Assembly: GCA_902515625.1 (NCBI GenBank)
Contig: CABXVD010000003.1
Coordinates: 1-61,128 of the forward strand
From: an uncultured Pelagibacteraceae bacterium
GTDB lineage: Bacteria; Pseudomonadota; Alphaproteobacteria; Pelagibacterales; Pelagibacteraceae
DNA: 61,128 bases
Reading direction: 5' to 3'
Position 1 is the stretch's first letter; every line of letters begins with the position of its first letter. This document shows positions 34,939-43,983 of this stretch, piece by piece. The notes beneath the pieces are model-generated. The model saw nothing but the letters and a program-made list of their open reading frames with translations, did no database searches and was not told the DNA's origin. The translations under genes were made by a program, and so were the position numbers.

Positions 34939-35313
34939 CTATTTTTTCATTGCATTGAACATGCTTAGTGTATCGTCAAACGCAATAAACATGGTTAGTT
35001 TACCGTCATCACCTACTTCAAAATAATGACCAAAAATAGTATCCATTCCATCTGCCTTAGCAGTTGCCTTAACAAACACTTTGTTTCCTTCACTAATCAT
35101 CATATCTGGGGTTACTGAAAAATTACTCCAAAGTTGTGGAACTTGCATCATGGTTTTCATATAGGCCTCTTTGCCTTTATGAGTTCCTGACATTGGATGC
35201 TTATCTCCAGGATAAATCCATGTGATATCATCATGTACCATTTCCATAAATGCCTCCATTTCTCCTTTCCCAAAAAGTTCATATCCTTTTTTAACTACTT
35301 CTTTTGCATCCAT
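34939..35313 (-). CDS. SnoaL/NTF2-like protein
   Basis: A 124-residue cone-fold protein: KKGYELFGKGEMEAFMEMVHDDITWIYPGDKHPMSGTHKGKEAYMK is the classic SnoaL-like start, with VFVKATAKADGMD and HYFEVGDDGKL later. Function unknown, possibly an isomerase or ligand binder. AAGGAG precedes the ATG. First gene of the six-gene small-protein unit; the promoter must lie in the ~195-base divergent spacer. Confidence 0.8.
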   Translation of the reverse strand: MDAKEVVKKGYELFGKGEMEAFMEMVHDDITWIYPGDKHPMSGTHKGKEAYMKTMMQVPQLWSNFSVTPDMMISEGNKVFVKATAKADGMDTIFGHYFEVGDDGKLTMFIAFDDTLSMFNAMKK

Positions 35314-35373
35314 AAAATCTCCTTTAATTTTTTTCTAAATATTACAACTAACCTTCTTTAGTTTAATACTGTT

Positions 35374-35407
35374 ACACATTCATTAAAACGTCATGCGTCA
35401 AATGTGT
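35374..35407. promoter_or_regulatory. Inverted repeat in divergent spacer
   Basis: ACACATT (35374-35380) and AATGTGT (35401-35407) are perfect 7-base complements 20 bases apart, upstream of the small-gene cluster and the membrane protein gene. It could be an operator for divergent control. The remainder of 35314-35508 is AT-rich with nothing else I can support. Confidence 0.3.
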
Positions 35408-35508
35408 ATATCAAATATGCAAAACCTACATCAACTTACAATTGAAATGTGATTTATTTATTTAAGAAATTAAGTGTATTCAAAATTTATTTTTGATATT
35501 GTTTAACT

Positions 35509-35925
35509 ATGATTGAAAAATTTAACGGAATTTTTTATTTAATCCTTTTTTTAATTCATTTTATAGGCTTTGCTTATTATGGATTTAGATGTGTTTTTCA
35601 AACTCAATCTTTTTTAAATCAATATGGGATGGATGCTACAGGTGCTGGTGTAGTTAGATTTTTTGGATCTATATTTATCGGTTCAACATTAATGGCAATT
35701 TATGTCGGTTTTATAAGACCTAACGGTTTAGAAGCTACTTGGGGTTTCTTTAATGTAATTTTCTTACAAAACTTATGTGCATTTATTGTTGGTTTTTACA
35801 GTACAAAAATAAATAAACTTGGTCATACAGATAAAACTTCAGATGAAGCAATTTATGCTCCCTTAGTTCTAACAATATTAAGTGGTGTTCTTTGTTACGG
35901 ATTAGCTGACAAGATTTATATTTAA
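35509..35925 (+). CDS. Hypothetical four-helix membrane protein
   Basis: A 138-residue protein with four hydrophobic segments (IFYLILFLIHFIGFAYYGF; VVRFFGSIFIGSTLMAIYVGF; FFNVIFLQNLCAFIVGFY; PLVLTILSGVLCYGLA). Family not recognised. Isolated on the plus strand, divergent from the small-gene cluster, and converging with cysK by a 4-nt overlap. Confidence 0.65.
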   Translation: MIEKFNGIFYLILFLIHFIGFAYYGFRCVFQTQSFLNQYGMDATGAGVVRFFGSIFIGSTLMAIYVGFIRPNGLEATWGFFNVIFLQNLCAFIVGFYSTKINKLGHTDKTSDEAIYAPLVLTILSGVLCYGLADKIYI

Positions 35926-36923
35926 AACCAACTGGGTACTGGTAGACCTTTTTCTTCTAAAAACTTTTTATTAAACATTTTAGTAGCGTATTTATCGCTT
36001 TTATCACAAAGTATTGTAACGATCGTTTTACCTGGCCCTAATTCTTTACCCATTCTAATAGCCCCTGCAATATTAATTCCACAGCTAGTTCCTAAGCTTA
36101 ATCCTTCATTTTGAATTAAATCATAAAGAATTGGTAATCCTTCATGATCATCTATTGAATATGCATCGTCAATTTTAGCATCCTTAAAGTTTGCAGTTAT
36201 TCTGCTAGATCCTATACCTTCTGTTATAGATCCACCTTCAGATTTTAATTCTCCATTCTTTATGTAGTTATAAAGAGCAGAGCCTTTTGGATCAGAAAGG
36301 AAAATTTTTATATCTTTATTTTTTTCTTTAAGAGCATTACTGACACCTGAAATTGTTCCACCAGTTCCAGAAGAACACACAAATCCATCAACTTTACCTT
36401 CAGTTTGATCCCAAATTTCTTTCCCCGTTCCTTCATAATGACCTTTAGCATTTGCCACATTATCAAATTGGTTAGCCCAAATTACTCCATTATTATTTGA
36501 AGGTCTAAGTTCATCAGCTAATCGTGCTGCAACTTTAACAAAGTTGTTATCATCTTTATAAGGTTTGGCTGGAACTAATTTTAATTCTGCACCTAAGTTT
36601 CTTAAGAGATCTTTTTTTTCTTGGGTTTGATTGTCATTCATTACTATGATTGTTTTATACCCTAATGAATTTCCTAAAAGACCTAATCCAATTCCAGTAT
36701 TACCAGCAGTTCCTTCAACAACTGTTCCACCTTTAGCAATTAATTTTTTTTCTTGAGCATCTTTAATTAAAGCAAGAGCCGCTCGATCCTTAACAGAGCC
36801 CCCAGGATTTAAAAACTCAGCTTTTCCAAAAATATTACAACCGGTTATTTCTGATGCAGCTCTTAATTTTATTAAAGGAGTATTTCCGATCCCTGAAATA
36901 AAATCATTTTGAATATCATTCAT
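35922..36923 (-). CDS. cysK: Cysteine synthase
   Basis: A 333-residue PLP enzyme that makes cysteine from O-acetylserine and sulfide. The PLP Lys is in GGSVKDRAALAL. EGTAGNTGIGLGLLGN is the substrate loop (EGTAGNTG in place of the commoner EPTSGNTG), and SSGTGGTISGVS binds the phosphate. A C-terminal extension past the core gives the 333-residue length. It overlaps the cysE stop by one base (TAATG), so the serine-to-cysteine pathway is one unit. Confidence 0.92.
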   Translation of the reverse strand: MNDIQNDFISGIGNTPLIKLRAASEITGCNIFGKAEFLNPGGSVKDRAALALIKDAQEKKLIAKGGTVVEGTAGNTGIGLGLLGNSLGYKTIIVMNDNQTQEKKDLLRNLGAELKLVPAKPYKDDNNFVKVAARLADELRPSNNNGVIWANQFDNVANAKGHYEGTGKEIWDQTEGKVDGFVCSSGTGGTISGVSNALKEKNKDIKIFLSDPKGSALYNYIKNGELKSEGGSITEGIGSSRITANFKDAKIDDAYSIDDHEGLPILYDLIQNEGLSLGTSCGINIAGAIRMGKELGPGKTIVTILCDKSDKYATKMFNKKFLEEKGLPVPSWF

Positions 36924-37501
36924 TAGTCTGATTTTTTATCACTATCAGGAGTAATACCATATGGTTTAAATTCACTGTCTGCCATACCAACATTTTTAGC
37001 AGGTATACCAACCATCACAGCTTTTTCTGGAACATCTTTTGTAATTACAGCATTAGCTCCAATTTTTGCACAACATCCAACAGTCACTGGACCTAATACT
37101 TGAGCACCTGACCCAATAACAACTTCATTTTCAATTGTTGGATGACGTTTAACATTTCTTTGATTATCTGAATTTATAGAAGGAGCTATTCCACCTAACG
37201 TTACCATATGATAGATAGTTACATTATCACCAATTTCTGAGGTTTCTCCAATAACAACTCCCATACCGTGATCAATAAATAAATTTTTTCCTATTTTGGC
37301 TTTGGGATGAATTTCAATACCAGTCATGAATCTTGAAAATTGTGAGATGATTCTTGCAATCAAATCAAATTTTGCTGTAGAAAAAAAATTTGCTATTCTA
37401 TGAAAAAAGACTGCCTTAACGCCTGGGTAAGTTAAAATTAAACTTAATTTTGACTTTGCCGCGGGGTCTCGGTCAATTATCGATTGTAAAAAGTCATTCA
37501 T
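36923..37501 (-). CDS. cysE: Serine O-acetyltransferase
   Basis: CysE acetylates serine for cysteine synthesis. The 192-residue protein has the hexapeptide-repeat body: [26 protein letters not shown] with the catalytic His, then [23 protein letters not shown]. It is shorter at the N-terminus than the ~270-residue E. coli enzyme, as in the common short alphaproteobacterial form. Coupled to cysK. Confidence 0.93.
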   Translation of the reverse strand: MNDFLQSIIDRDPAAKSKLSLILTYPGVKAVFFHRIANFFSTAKFDLIARIISQFSRFMTGIEIHPKAKIGKNLFIDHGMGVVIGETSEIGDNVTIYHMVTLGGIAPSINSDNQRNVKRHPTIENEVVIGSGAQVLGPVTVGCCAKIGANAVITKDVPEKAVMVGIPAKNVGMADSEFKPYGITPDSDKKSD

Positions 37502-37569
37502 ATTTATGCTAGTTGAATTAAAAATTACAGGTTATATAATGATTATATTCAGTAATTAAAGGATAATAT

Positions 37570-37980
37570 ATGTACAAAAATACTAACTGTTTTCATCTGG
37601 CCATACCATGTGGAGATTTAGAGATAGCAAAAAAATTTTACAGTGAAACTTTAGGATGCAGATTAGATAACTCAGCTCAAGAGTGGGCAGATGTTGATTT
37701 TTGGGGAAATGAATTAACTCTCCATAAAAGTGAGCATAAACTGGATAGCGAGAGACATGATGTTGATATGGGTAATGTTTCTGTTCCTCATTTTGGAGTT
37801 CATTTGTCTAGAAAAGATTTTGATGGATTAAAGCAAAGATTAAAAGATAGTGGTACAAAATATTATGATGAGCCTTATTTAAGATTTAAAGGCACTAAAT
37901 ATGAGCAAGAAACTTTCTTTGTTAAAGATCCTAACGAAAATATTTTAGAAATTAAAACACTTACAGCAAATTCAGAATAA
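37570..37980 (+). CDS. VOC/glyoxalase superfamily protein
   Basis: A 136-residue protein with FHLAIPCGDLEIAKKFYSETLGC (metal His plus the VOC helix), FGVHLSRKDFDGLKQRL and QETFFVKDPNENILEIK with the late Glu ligand. The single-module length indicates a dimeric dioxygenase, lyase or resistance-like enzyme; the substrate is unknown. It is 8 nt upstream of a winged-HTH gene and may be its regulatory target. Confidence 0.83.
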   Translation: MYKNTNCFHLAIPCGDLEIAKKFYSETLGCRLDNSAQEWADVDFWGNELTLHKSEHKLDSERHDVDMGNVSVPHFGVHLSRKDFDGLKQRLKDSGTKYYDEPYLRFKGTKYEQETFFVKDPNENILEIKTLTANSE

Positions 37981-37988
37981 TTTCTTAA

Positions 37989-38465
37989 ATGAAAAAAAAT
38001 CTGGATTATTACAGTGAAACTCTGTTTCACTTAATCAATTTTCGAAATAAACAGTTTAGAGACTCAAGATCAATGATTGGTATTGATTATGAGTCTTTTA
38101 TAATTATTTCAACTATCGGAGCTCATTATTTAACACACAATACTAAACAGGGGAGTAATTGGGATAGTGTTTGGGAGAATACAAGACAAAAAAAAATCGA
38201 AGAAATATATAGTAAAAAAAAATTAACTATCTTCGCAGTTTCTAATATTTTAAATATACCAAAAGAAACCGTAAGAAGAAAAGTCGATATTTTGAAAAAA
38301 AAAAAACTGATCTCACATACTACAAAGTTAGGTTTATTACCTACTGAAAAAATTGAGGAAATTATGAAACCTTTCGCAAAACAAGAATTAGCCACCCTAG
38401 CTAAATTTTTACAGGAATTAAAAAAGCATAAAGCTTTAGATCAATTGTTAAACATAAAAGAATAG
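37989..38465 (+). CDS. Winged-HTH regulator, 158 residues
   Basis: A helical N-terminal half (1-80) precedes a winged helix-turn-helix, LTIFAVSNILNIPKETVRRKVDILKKKKLISH (~80-112), and a C-terminal helix. The recognition segment IPKETVRRK is nearly the same as IPKESVRRK in the larger tandem-HTH regulator at 52.4-53.4 kb, so the two belong to one family. It is placed between the VOC gene and the LysE gene, with 8-nt spacings on both sides. Confidence 0.72.
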   Translation: MKKNLDYYSETLFHLINFRNKQFRDSRSMIGIDYESFIIISTIGAHYLTHNTKQGSNWDSVWENTRQKKIEEIYSKKKLTIFAVSNILNIPKETVRRKVDILKKKKLISHTTKLGLLPTEKIEEIMKPFAKQELATLAKFLQELKKHKALDQLLNIKE

Positions 38466-38473
38466 TAAATAAT

Positions 38474-39094
38474 TTGGAATTTTTATTATTAGGTTTCTTT
38501 ACAAGCCTAAGTTTAATCTTAGCAATTGGAGCTCAAAATTTATTTGTAATAGAGCAGGGCTTAAAAAAACAATATACATTTATAGTTTGTTTTATTTGCT
38601 CAATTTCAGATTGTTTTCTTATATTTGTTGGAATTTTTCTTTTTAATTATTTTAATCAGTATTTTACTTCAACTATAGAATTAATTTTTAATATTCTTTT
38701 ACTTTTATTTCTAATTTATTTTATTTATTCAAAAATAAAATTTGATAATGAGAAAATTGATCTTAATCAAAATTATAAAAAAACATCATTAAGAAGTATA
38801 ATTTCTAAAACTTTAGGTTTTACTTATTTAAATCCTCACGTTTATTCAGATACAGTTTTCTTTTTAGGAAATTTTTCTAAGAGTTTTTTATTAGCTGATA
38901 AAATAATATTTGGAATTGGAGCTTCTTTGGCCTCAATATTATTTTTCTTTTCCATTGGATATGCTTCAAATTATTTTTCAAAATACTTAAATAATGAAAA
39001 AGTATGGAGAATAATAAACTGGATAATAATATCTATAATGTCAGTTATTGCTTTATATGTGCTTCAAGAAATAATAAAGAGTATTAGTCTTTAA
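38474..39094 (+). CDS. LysE/ArgO family amino-acid exporter
   Basis: A 206-residue six-helix protein. GFFTSLSLILAIGAQNLFVIEQGLKK is the LysE/ArgO start, and GFTYLNPHVYSDTVFFLGNFS the conserved mid motif with NPH. It exports basic or other amino acids. The start codon is TTG, 8 nt after the regulator. It converges with the rhodanese gene by an 11-nt overlap. Confidence 0.88.
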   Translation: MEFLLLGFFTSLSLILAIGAQNLFVIEQGLKKQYTFIVCFICSISDCFLIFVGIFLFNYFNQYFTSTIELIFNILLLLFLIYFIYSKIKFDNEKIDLNQNYKKTSLRSIISKTLGFTYLNPHVYSDTVFFLGNFSKSFLLADKIIFGIGASLASILFFFSIGYASNYFSKYLNNEKVWRIINWIIISIMSVIALYVLQEIIKSISL

Positions 39095-39449
39095 CTTTAT
39101 TCCACTCAGCCATGCCACCAGAAATATTTTTTACATTCTTAATTCCCATATCCTTCATAGTTTTGGTTGCAAGTGTTCCTTGTCCACCAACACCACAAAA
39201 AACTACGTATTCTTTATCTTGATTATCTTTAAACATTTTGTTTTCAAGAGGGCTTCCTTCAGCTAAATAAAACTCAAGTAAACCTCTATCCATGTGGATA
39301 GCATTTCCTATTGTTCCTTTTGAAAAGCTTTCTTTATCTCTAACATCAATAAATTGGACATTTGGATCATTACTCTTTTTCTTTGCATCTTCTGCAGTTA
39401 TATTTTCAATCTCACTGCTCACGCTCATTAGCTCTTCAAATTTTTTCAT
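39084..39449 (-). CDS. Rhodanese-like sulfurtransferase
   Basis: A 121-residue single-domain rhodanese: VQFIDVRDKESFSKGTIGNAIHM, then the active-site Cys in VVFCGVGGQGTLATKTMKDMG and the C-terminal NISGGMAEW. The loop CGVGGQ differs from the common CRSGxR, so sulfur-donor choice may differ. AGAGGA precedes the ATG. Cytoplasmic. Confidence 0.88.
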   Translation of the reverse strand: MKKFEELMSVSSEIENITAEDAKKKSNDPNVQFIDVRDKESFSKGTIGNAIHMDRGLLEFYLAEGSPLENKMFKDNQDKEYVVFCGVGGQGTLATKTMKDMGIKNVKNISGGMAEWNKVKD

Positions 39450-39581
39450 TGTTCCTCTTTCAATTTAATATTTATTCTAGATATTACCCAAGATTTTATA
39501 AAAGTGAATTATTTTAATAACTATTTTTGTTGTGACATAGGTGTTTATTGAAATAATAAATTTTTTTTGTATGAGTATAAA

Positions 39582-40043
39582 ATGAATAACAAAAGAAATT
39601 TCATAAAAATTGTAAGTCTATCGTTTTTGTCATTACTTTTAGCCCCTTACAAATTTGCTTTTTCGGAAATTAAAAAAATTATCAATAAAAATTTAACCAA
39701 AAAGCAAAAAGAAATCATGTTTAATGAAGGAACAGAAAGAGCTTTTACAAGTAAATTACTTAATGAGAAAAGAAAAGGATTTTACCATTGTGCTAATTGT
39801 GGAGCTAAATTATTTTCTTCTGATACAAAGTTTGATAGTGGAACTGGCTGGCCATCTTTTAGTGAGGCATTACCAGGTGCTTTTAAAACTAAAATAGATT
39901 ATTCTTTTGGTATGAGAAGAATGGAATATCATTGTGCAAATTGTGGTGCTCATCATGGACATGTTTTTCTTGATGGCCCAACTGCTACTGGAAAAAGATT
40001 TTGTAATAATGGTTTGTGCTTGTTGTTTGTCCCTGAAACTTAA
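39582..40043 (+). CDS. msrB: Peptide-methionine (R)-S-oxide reductase, exported form
   Basis: A 153-residue MsrB with an N-terminal hydrophobic signal (NKRNFIKIVSLSFLSLLLAP), suggesting a periplasmic or membrane-tethered enzyme. Zinc Cys pairs sit in HCANCGAKLF and HCANCGAHHGHVF, the GWPSF motif is present, and the catalytic Cys is in RFCNNGLCLLF. I chose the ATG at the signal start; a TTG 15 nt upstream is less likely. It converges with the HAD gene by a 4-nt overlap. Confidence 0.9.
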   Translation: MNNKRNFIKIVSLSFLSLLLAPYKFAFSEIKKIINKNLTKKQKEIMFNEGTERAFTSKLLNEKRKGFYHCANCGAKLFSSDTKFDSGTGWPSFSEALPGAFKTKIDYSFGMRRMEYHCANCGAHHGHVFLDGPTATGKRFCNNGLCLLFVPET

Positions 40044-40702
40044 AATTTAAATATATTTTTATTTATTTTACTTATTTCTTTAAAGGCACCATTAAATTTT
40101 TTAGACCTGTGAAATTTTCCAGGAAAAATAAAACATTTCAATTTAGCTTTTGTTGCAGAATTAAGACTTTCCTGTGTATCCTCTATCGCAATACATTCCT
40201 TGGGACTTAGTCTAAGTTTTTTTAAAGCTAATTTGTATATTTCAGCAGATGGCTTAGGTTTTTTAACTAATGATGAATTACCAATAAAGTTAAAATCTTT
40301 TTTATTTAAATTTTCCCTTAAGCAAAAAAAAATAGAGTTAATATTATCAAGAGTTGTAGAAGTAACTAAAGCTAGTTTAATTTGATTTTTTTTACTGTAC
40401 TTTATTATTTCCTTAACACCAGGTCTTAATTTAAGTTTATTTTTTTTTAGGTAGCGATTAAATATTTTTGTTTTTAATTTTCTTATATTTTTGGAATTAA
40501 CATTGGTTTTAGTCTGTTTTGCATATCTCAATATTCTTTCTTCACCCCCAGATTTATTGAGTAAATTTTTGTAAATTTCCTTTGTCCAATTCCATTTAAG
40601 ACCTGCAATACTAAATGCACTATTAAATGATTTTCTTTGAATTTCAGATGTTTCAACAATGGTTCCAATTGATCCAAATAATAGAGCTTTGTATTTTATC
40701 AA
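40040..40702 (-). CDS. HAD-like protein lacking the nucleophilic aspartate
   Basis: A 220-residue HAD subfamily IA fold. Motif I, normally DxDGT, reads FGSIGT, with Gly10 and Ile12 replacing both catalytic Asp residues. Motif II (LVTSTT), motif III Lys (KKPKPSAEIY) and motif IV (AIEDTQES) are kept. It is therefore unlikely to be an ordinary phosphatase and may be a binding or regulatory protein, or use a different chemistry. The start TTG overlaps the permease stop (TTGA), tying it to the sugar-type ABC transporter. Confidence 0.8.
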   Translation of the reverse strand: MIKYKALLFGSIGTIVETSEIQRKSFNSAFSIAGLKWNWTKEIYKNLLNKSGGEERILRYAKQTKTNVNSKNIRKLKTKIFNRYLKKNKLKLRPGVKEIIKYSKKNQIKLALVTSTTLDNINSIFFCLRENLNKKDFNFIGNSSLVKKPKPSAEIYKLALKKLRLSPKECIAIEDTQESLNSATKAKLKCFIFPGKFHRSKKFNGAFKEISKINKNIFKF

Positions 40703-41580
40703 CCTTTAATAGCTCCAGCTGTTAGACCACTAATAATTTGCCGTTGAAAAAACATTACTAATATAAAAAGAGGAGCTGTAGCTGATACAACGGATGATAC
40801 GGCCCACATTAAGTTTCCTTCATGTTGATTAGTTCCAAGATAACTTTGAATTTTTGGAACCATTGTGTGATTTTCCTGATTTAATAATAATGCAGTTACT
40901 GTGAAATCGTTATAAGCTAACATTAAACTAAATAAACCTGCGGTTATCACACCTGGCCACATAACAGGCATTATAATATGTCTGAATGTTTGAAAATATG
41001 AGCAGCCATCTATTAAAGCACTTTCATCAAGTTCCTTAGGAACAGTTTTAAAAAATGAATACAGAAGCCATAATGTAAATGGTTGGTTAATAGCTACTAA
41101 TACTACTATTGTTGTTGGTAAAATTCCCCATATTTGTAATTGAAAAAAAGGAAATAAATATCCAGAAACCAAAGTTATGTGAGGCATTGCTCTAAAAATT
41201 AGTGCAATTATTAATAACCAAAATGCATAATTTTTTGTAGATCGTGACAATGCATACGCACCTAAAGTTCCAAGAAATAACGATATTGAGACTACACTTA
41301 TTGTAACTATGACTGTATTTCTAGATGCTTTCCAAAATTCTCCCTCGAACCAAGCACCACTATATGCTTCAGTTGTAAATTTTGCTCCAGTTTCGATTAA
41401 TGTATTAAAAGCTGTTATTGCATACCACCAATCTGCTCTAGAAAAAAAGTCTGCTCTCACCTTGAAAGATCCCCAAAAAGTCCAGATAAATGGAAAGCAT
41501 GCAATAAGTAACCAAATCACAATAAAAATAGTGTTTGAAGTTTTTAAACTGTTTGATTTTTTATCTAGTCCGTAATCCAT
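40699..41580 (-). CDS. Carbohydrate-type ABC transporter permease (MalG-like)
   Basis: A 293-residue permease with six hydrophobic segments. The EAA loop is KELDESALIDGCSYFQTFRHIIMPVMWPG at ~200-225, typical of the MalG/UgpE group. It is 2 nt after the MalF-like gene. With its partner it forms the membrane channel for a substrate delivered by the binding protein upstream. The substrate is unknown. Confidence 0.92.
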   Translation of the reverse strand: MDYGLDKKSNSLKTSNTIFIVIWLLIACFPFIWTFWGSFKVRADFFSRADWWYAITAFNTLIETGAKFTTEAYSGAWFEGEFWKASRNTVIVTISVVSISLFLGTLGAYALSRSTKNYAFWLLIIALIFRAMPHITLVSGYLFPFFQLQIWGILPTTIVVLVAINQPFTLWLLYSFFKTVPKELDESALIDGCSYFQTFRHIIMPVMWPGVITAGLFSLMLAYNDFTVTALLLNQENHTMVPKIQSYLGTNQHEGNLMWAVSSVVSATAPLFILVMFFQRQIISGLTAGAIKG

Positions 41581-41582
41581 AG

Positions 41583-42611
41583 TTATCTATTAGTTTTAAA
41601 CTCTCGCCAGGTTCTAATTAATACAGGAGCAAGAATTATTGAAATTCCTATAATTGTCATAATTGATGTTGCTGCTGCAGAGCCAAATAATATTACTTCT
41701 TCGTTTACTAAATTGTCATAAATTAACCAAGATAAAGATTGAGCACTTCCCTCAGCACTAAAACCAATTATTGGTTCAAATACTCTAAAATTATCCATCA
41801 AAGAAATTAACGCTACAAAAGTAACCACAGGATATATATGAGGCAAAACAATATGTTTAACTCTTTGAAATCTTGAAGCGCCATCTATGATTGATGCTTC
41901 TAAAGGTTCCTGAGGTACTGTTTGAAGAGCAGCATAAAACACAACAAAAGCAAAAGGGGAGTGATGCCAAACTCCATAGATAATAATTGTAATCCACATC
42001 AATGTCTTTGAAGACTTTAAAGATAAATAGGGGTCATTCATTAACATTTGTAAGTTGGCTCCTATAATTCCCTCTGCATCTATCATCCAGAATAAAACTA
42101 ATGAGCCAACCAAAGGAGTTACAATCATTGGTAAAATTGTTCCAAAAATTAGAGGCCCTCTTATTTTTCTAGAAATTGCATTTAAACTTAATGCAATTAT
42201 AAATCCCAAAAGTAGAACGCATGGAGTTACAAACACACAATACGTGAGAGTAAAAACTAAAGCTTTATAAAATGGAAGATTACCAACTTTATTAATAAAA
42301 TCTCCAATCGATTTACTTTCACCCCAAAACTCTGATACTTGATCTACAGCTAGGTGATTTCTATCTATGTAGGTACCAAAGCCATTAAACTTTCCTAAAG
42401 GTTTTTCATCTTTAATCTTAGAAGTTGCCTCCTGATCGACAACTACTGAAACTTTGCAACCAAATGGGTCACATTTTTTAACCTCAACAAGTATTTGGTC
42501 ATGTTGAGCATAAAAAGACTGAATACCAGTTGAAATGATAGGCAAACCAATGAACAAAATCATTGCTAAACCTGCTGGTAAAAAAAACCAGAAAAAACTT
42601 CTATTTGGCAT
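41583..42611 (-). CDS. Carbohydrate-type ABC transporter permease (MalF-like)
   Basis: A 342-residue permease with an N-terminal helix, then a ~70-residue periplasmic insert (residues ~30-105) containing CDPFGC, a likely disulfide loop. The core domain has the EAA loop EPLEASIIDGASRFQRVKHIVLPHIYP. The insert is short compared with E. coli MalF. It follows the binding protein gene, separated by a GC-rich hairpin. Confidence 0.92.
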   Translation of the reverse strand: MPNRSFFWFFLPAGLAMILFIGLPIISTGIQSFYAQHDQILVEVKKCDPFGCKVSVVVDQEATSKIKDEKPLGKFNGFGTYIDRNHLAVDQVSEFWGESKSIGDFINKVGNLPFYKALVFTLTYCVFVTPCVLLLGFIIALSLNAISRKIRGPLIFGTILPMIVTPLVGSLVLFWMIDAEGIIGANLQMLMNDPYLSLKSSKTLMWITIIIYGVWHHSPFAFVVFYAALQTVPQEPLEASIIDGASRFQRVKHIVLPHIYPVVTFVALISLMDNFRVFEPIIGFSAEGSAQSLSWLIYDNLVNEEVILFGSAAATSIMTIIGISIILAPVLIRTWREFKTNR

Positions 42612-42621
42612 GAGACGTTTA

Positions 42622-42647
42622 AAGTGGGGGAAATTTAACCCCCACTT
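42622..42647 (-). terminator. Hairpin between the sugar-type SBP and permease genes
   Basis: AAGTGGGGG and CCCCCACTT pair perfectly over 9 bases around an 8-nt loop, conspicuously GC-rich in this genome. Only 13 nt separate the SBP stop from the stem on the minus strand. Without a T-run it is more likely a message-stabilising or partial attenuating element than a full terminator. Confidence 0.65.
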
Positions 42648-42660
42648 AAAAATTTAGACT

Positions 42661-43881
42661 TTATAGAAATCCTTGTTCTTTTGCTTTAGTCATGTAAGCA
42701 GCCTCAACATCTTTTAAAGCTTGCTCTGCTGACTCGTTTCCTTGTAAAAACTCAACAATTTCACTTCCAAGAGCACCATGCATCAAACCCATTTGAGGTA
42801 ACATTGGATAAGGTTTTGCTCCCATTTTTACTGCTTCTATAACTCCAACAGATTTAGGACCAGGTACAAAACCTTCAACTAGCCATACTGCTTGATCAGC
42901 AGCTTTTGCAACCATCTCTTTAGAAGATGCTGCATGAGCCATTGCTCTGAACGAAGCTTCTGCATCAGCATCAGATCTGTTTTTAGCTAGTGTGAAACCA
43001 TCCCACCATAATGTCGCTGCAGGAATATTTCCTCCACCAACTGTTGCTGGTGCTACTAATTTTGTAGCTGCAGTTATTTTAGCATCACCGTCATCATCTA
43101 ATAAGGTTCCAGATCTTGAAGCCCACAATGTCATAATAGCTACATTTCCAGATTCCCATTCAACCTTAATAGCTTCACTATCGTGAGTTAAATAATCAGG
43201 ATTACTTAAGTCTGCTAATTTTTTTAACATATTAAGTGTTGCTACACCTTTAGCATTATTAATATTTGGTTTTGCAGACCCAGCTTGGAAAAATTCACCA
43301 CCATGACCAATGTACATGTTTACAAATTCCTCAGCTAAGTTCCAACCCGCTTTATAAGCTGCAGCATAAGGATATTTCATTTTTCCAGCTGCTCTAATTT
43401 TCTCAGAAGCCGCAACAACTTCTTCATAAGTTTTTGGAATAGAAATACCATTTTCTTTTAAGACATCTGTTCTTACGTATAAATGTTGAGTGTTAGCCAT
43501 AAATGCTACAGCCATAACTTTTCCATCAATAGTTATCAATTGTGAGTCTTGAATTCCTTTTCCATATTTTTTAACTAGATCATTCATTGGTCTAATTAAG
43601 TCTGCATTCATTAATGGAACTATTGAACTATTTGCTGCAACTCTTACAGAAAATTCTGAAGGATTTGCTGTTAAAGCTGGCACAGCAATTTTGTTATGTT
43701 CTGCTGAATGCGTCACCTTGAAGTCAGCTTTTCCCTTGCACTCACTTGCAGTCTCAACAAGAGTTCTTAATGCAGGGAAATCATTGGCTAAAATATTTAT
43801 TGAACCTGATTTTATATTACAGTCTGCACTGGCGTAAGTACCAAAAAGTAAAAACGTTAATGCAATTAATATTTTTTTCAT
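42661..43881 (-). CDS. Carbohydrate-type ABC transporter, substrate-binding protein
   Basis: A 406-residue extracellular solute-binding protein family 1 member. The signal peptide is KKILIALTFLLFGTYASA, followed by a Cys (DCNIKSG) shortly after the cleavage site, not in a lipobox. VAFMANTQHLYVRTDVLKENGISIPKTYEE and the late AAYMTKAKEQGFL are typical of family 1. The ligand is unknown; neighbours do not include classic sugar kinases. A GAAAGG ribosome binding site lies upstream. Start of the minus-strand transporter unit. Confidence 0.9.
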   Translation of the reverse strand: MKKILIALTFLLFGTYASADCNIKSGSINILANDFPALRTLVETASECKGKADFKVTHSAEHNKIAVPALTANPSEFSVRVAANSSIVPLMNADLIRPMNDLVKKYGKGIQDSQLITIDGKVMAVAFMANTQHLYVRTDVLKENGISIPKTYEEVVAASEKIRAAGKMKYPYAAAYKAGWNLAEEFVNMYIGHGGEFFQAGSAKPNINNAKGVATLNMLKKLADLSNPDYLTHDSEAIKVEWESGNVAIMTLWASRSGTLLDDDGDAKITAATKLVAPATVGGGNIPAATLWWDGFTLAKNRSDADAEASFRAMAHAASSKEMVAKAADQAVWLVEGFVPGPKSVGVIEAVKMGAKPYPMLPQMGLMHGALGSEIVEFLQGNESAEQALKDVEAAYMTKAKEQGFL

Positions 43882-43983
43882 ATTTATTACCTTTCTTTAA
43901 ATTTAGATTAAACTCTATCAAATACTATCATGTATTTTATTAGGACATTTTGTCGTTTTTTTTAACAGTTGGAAAGTAAAAAA

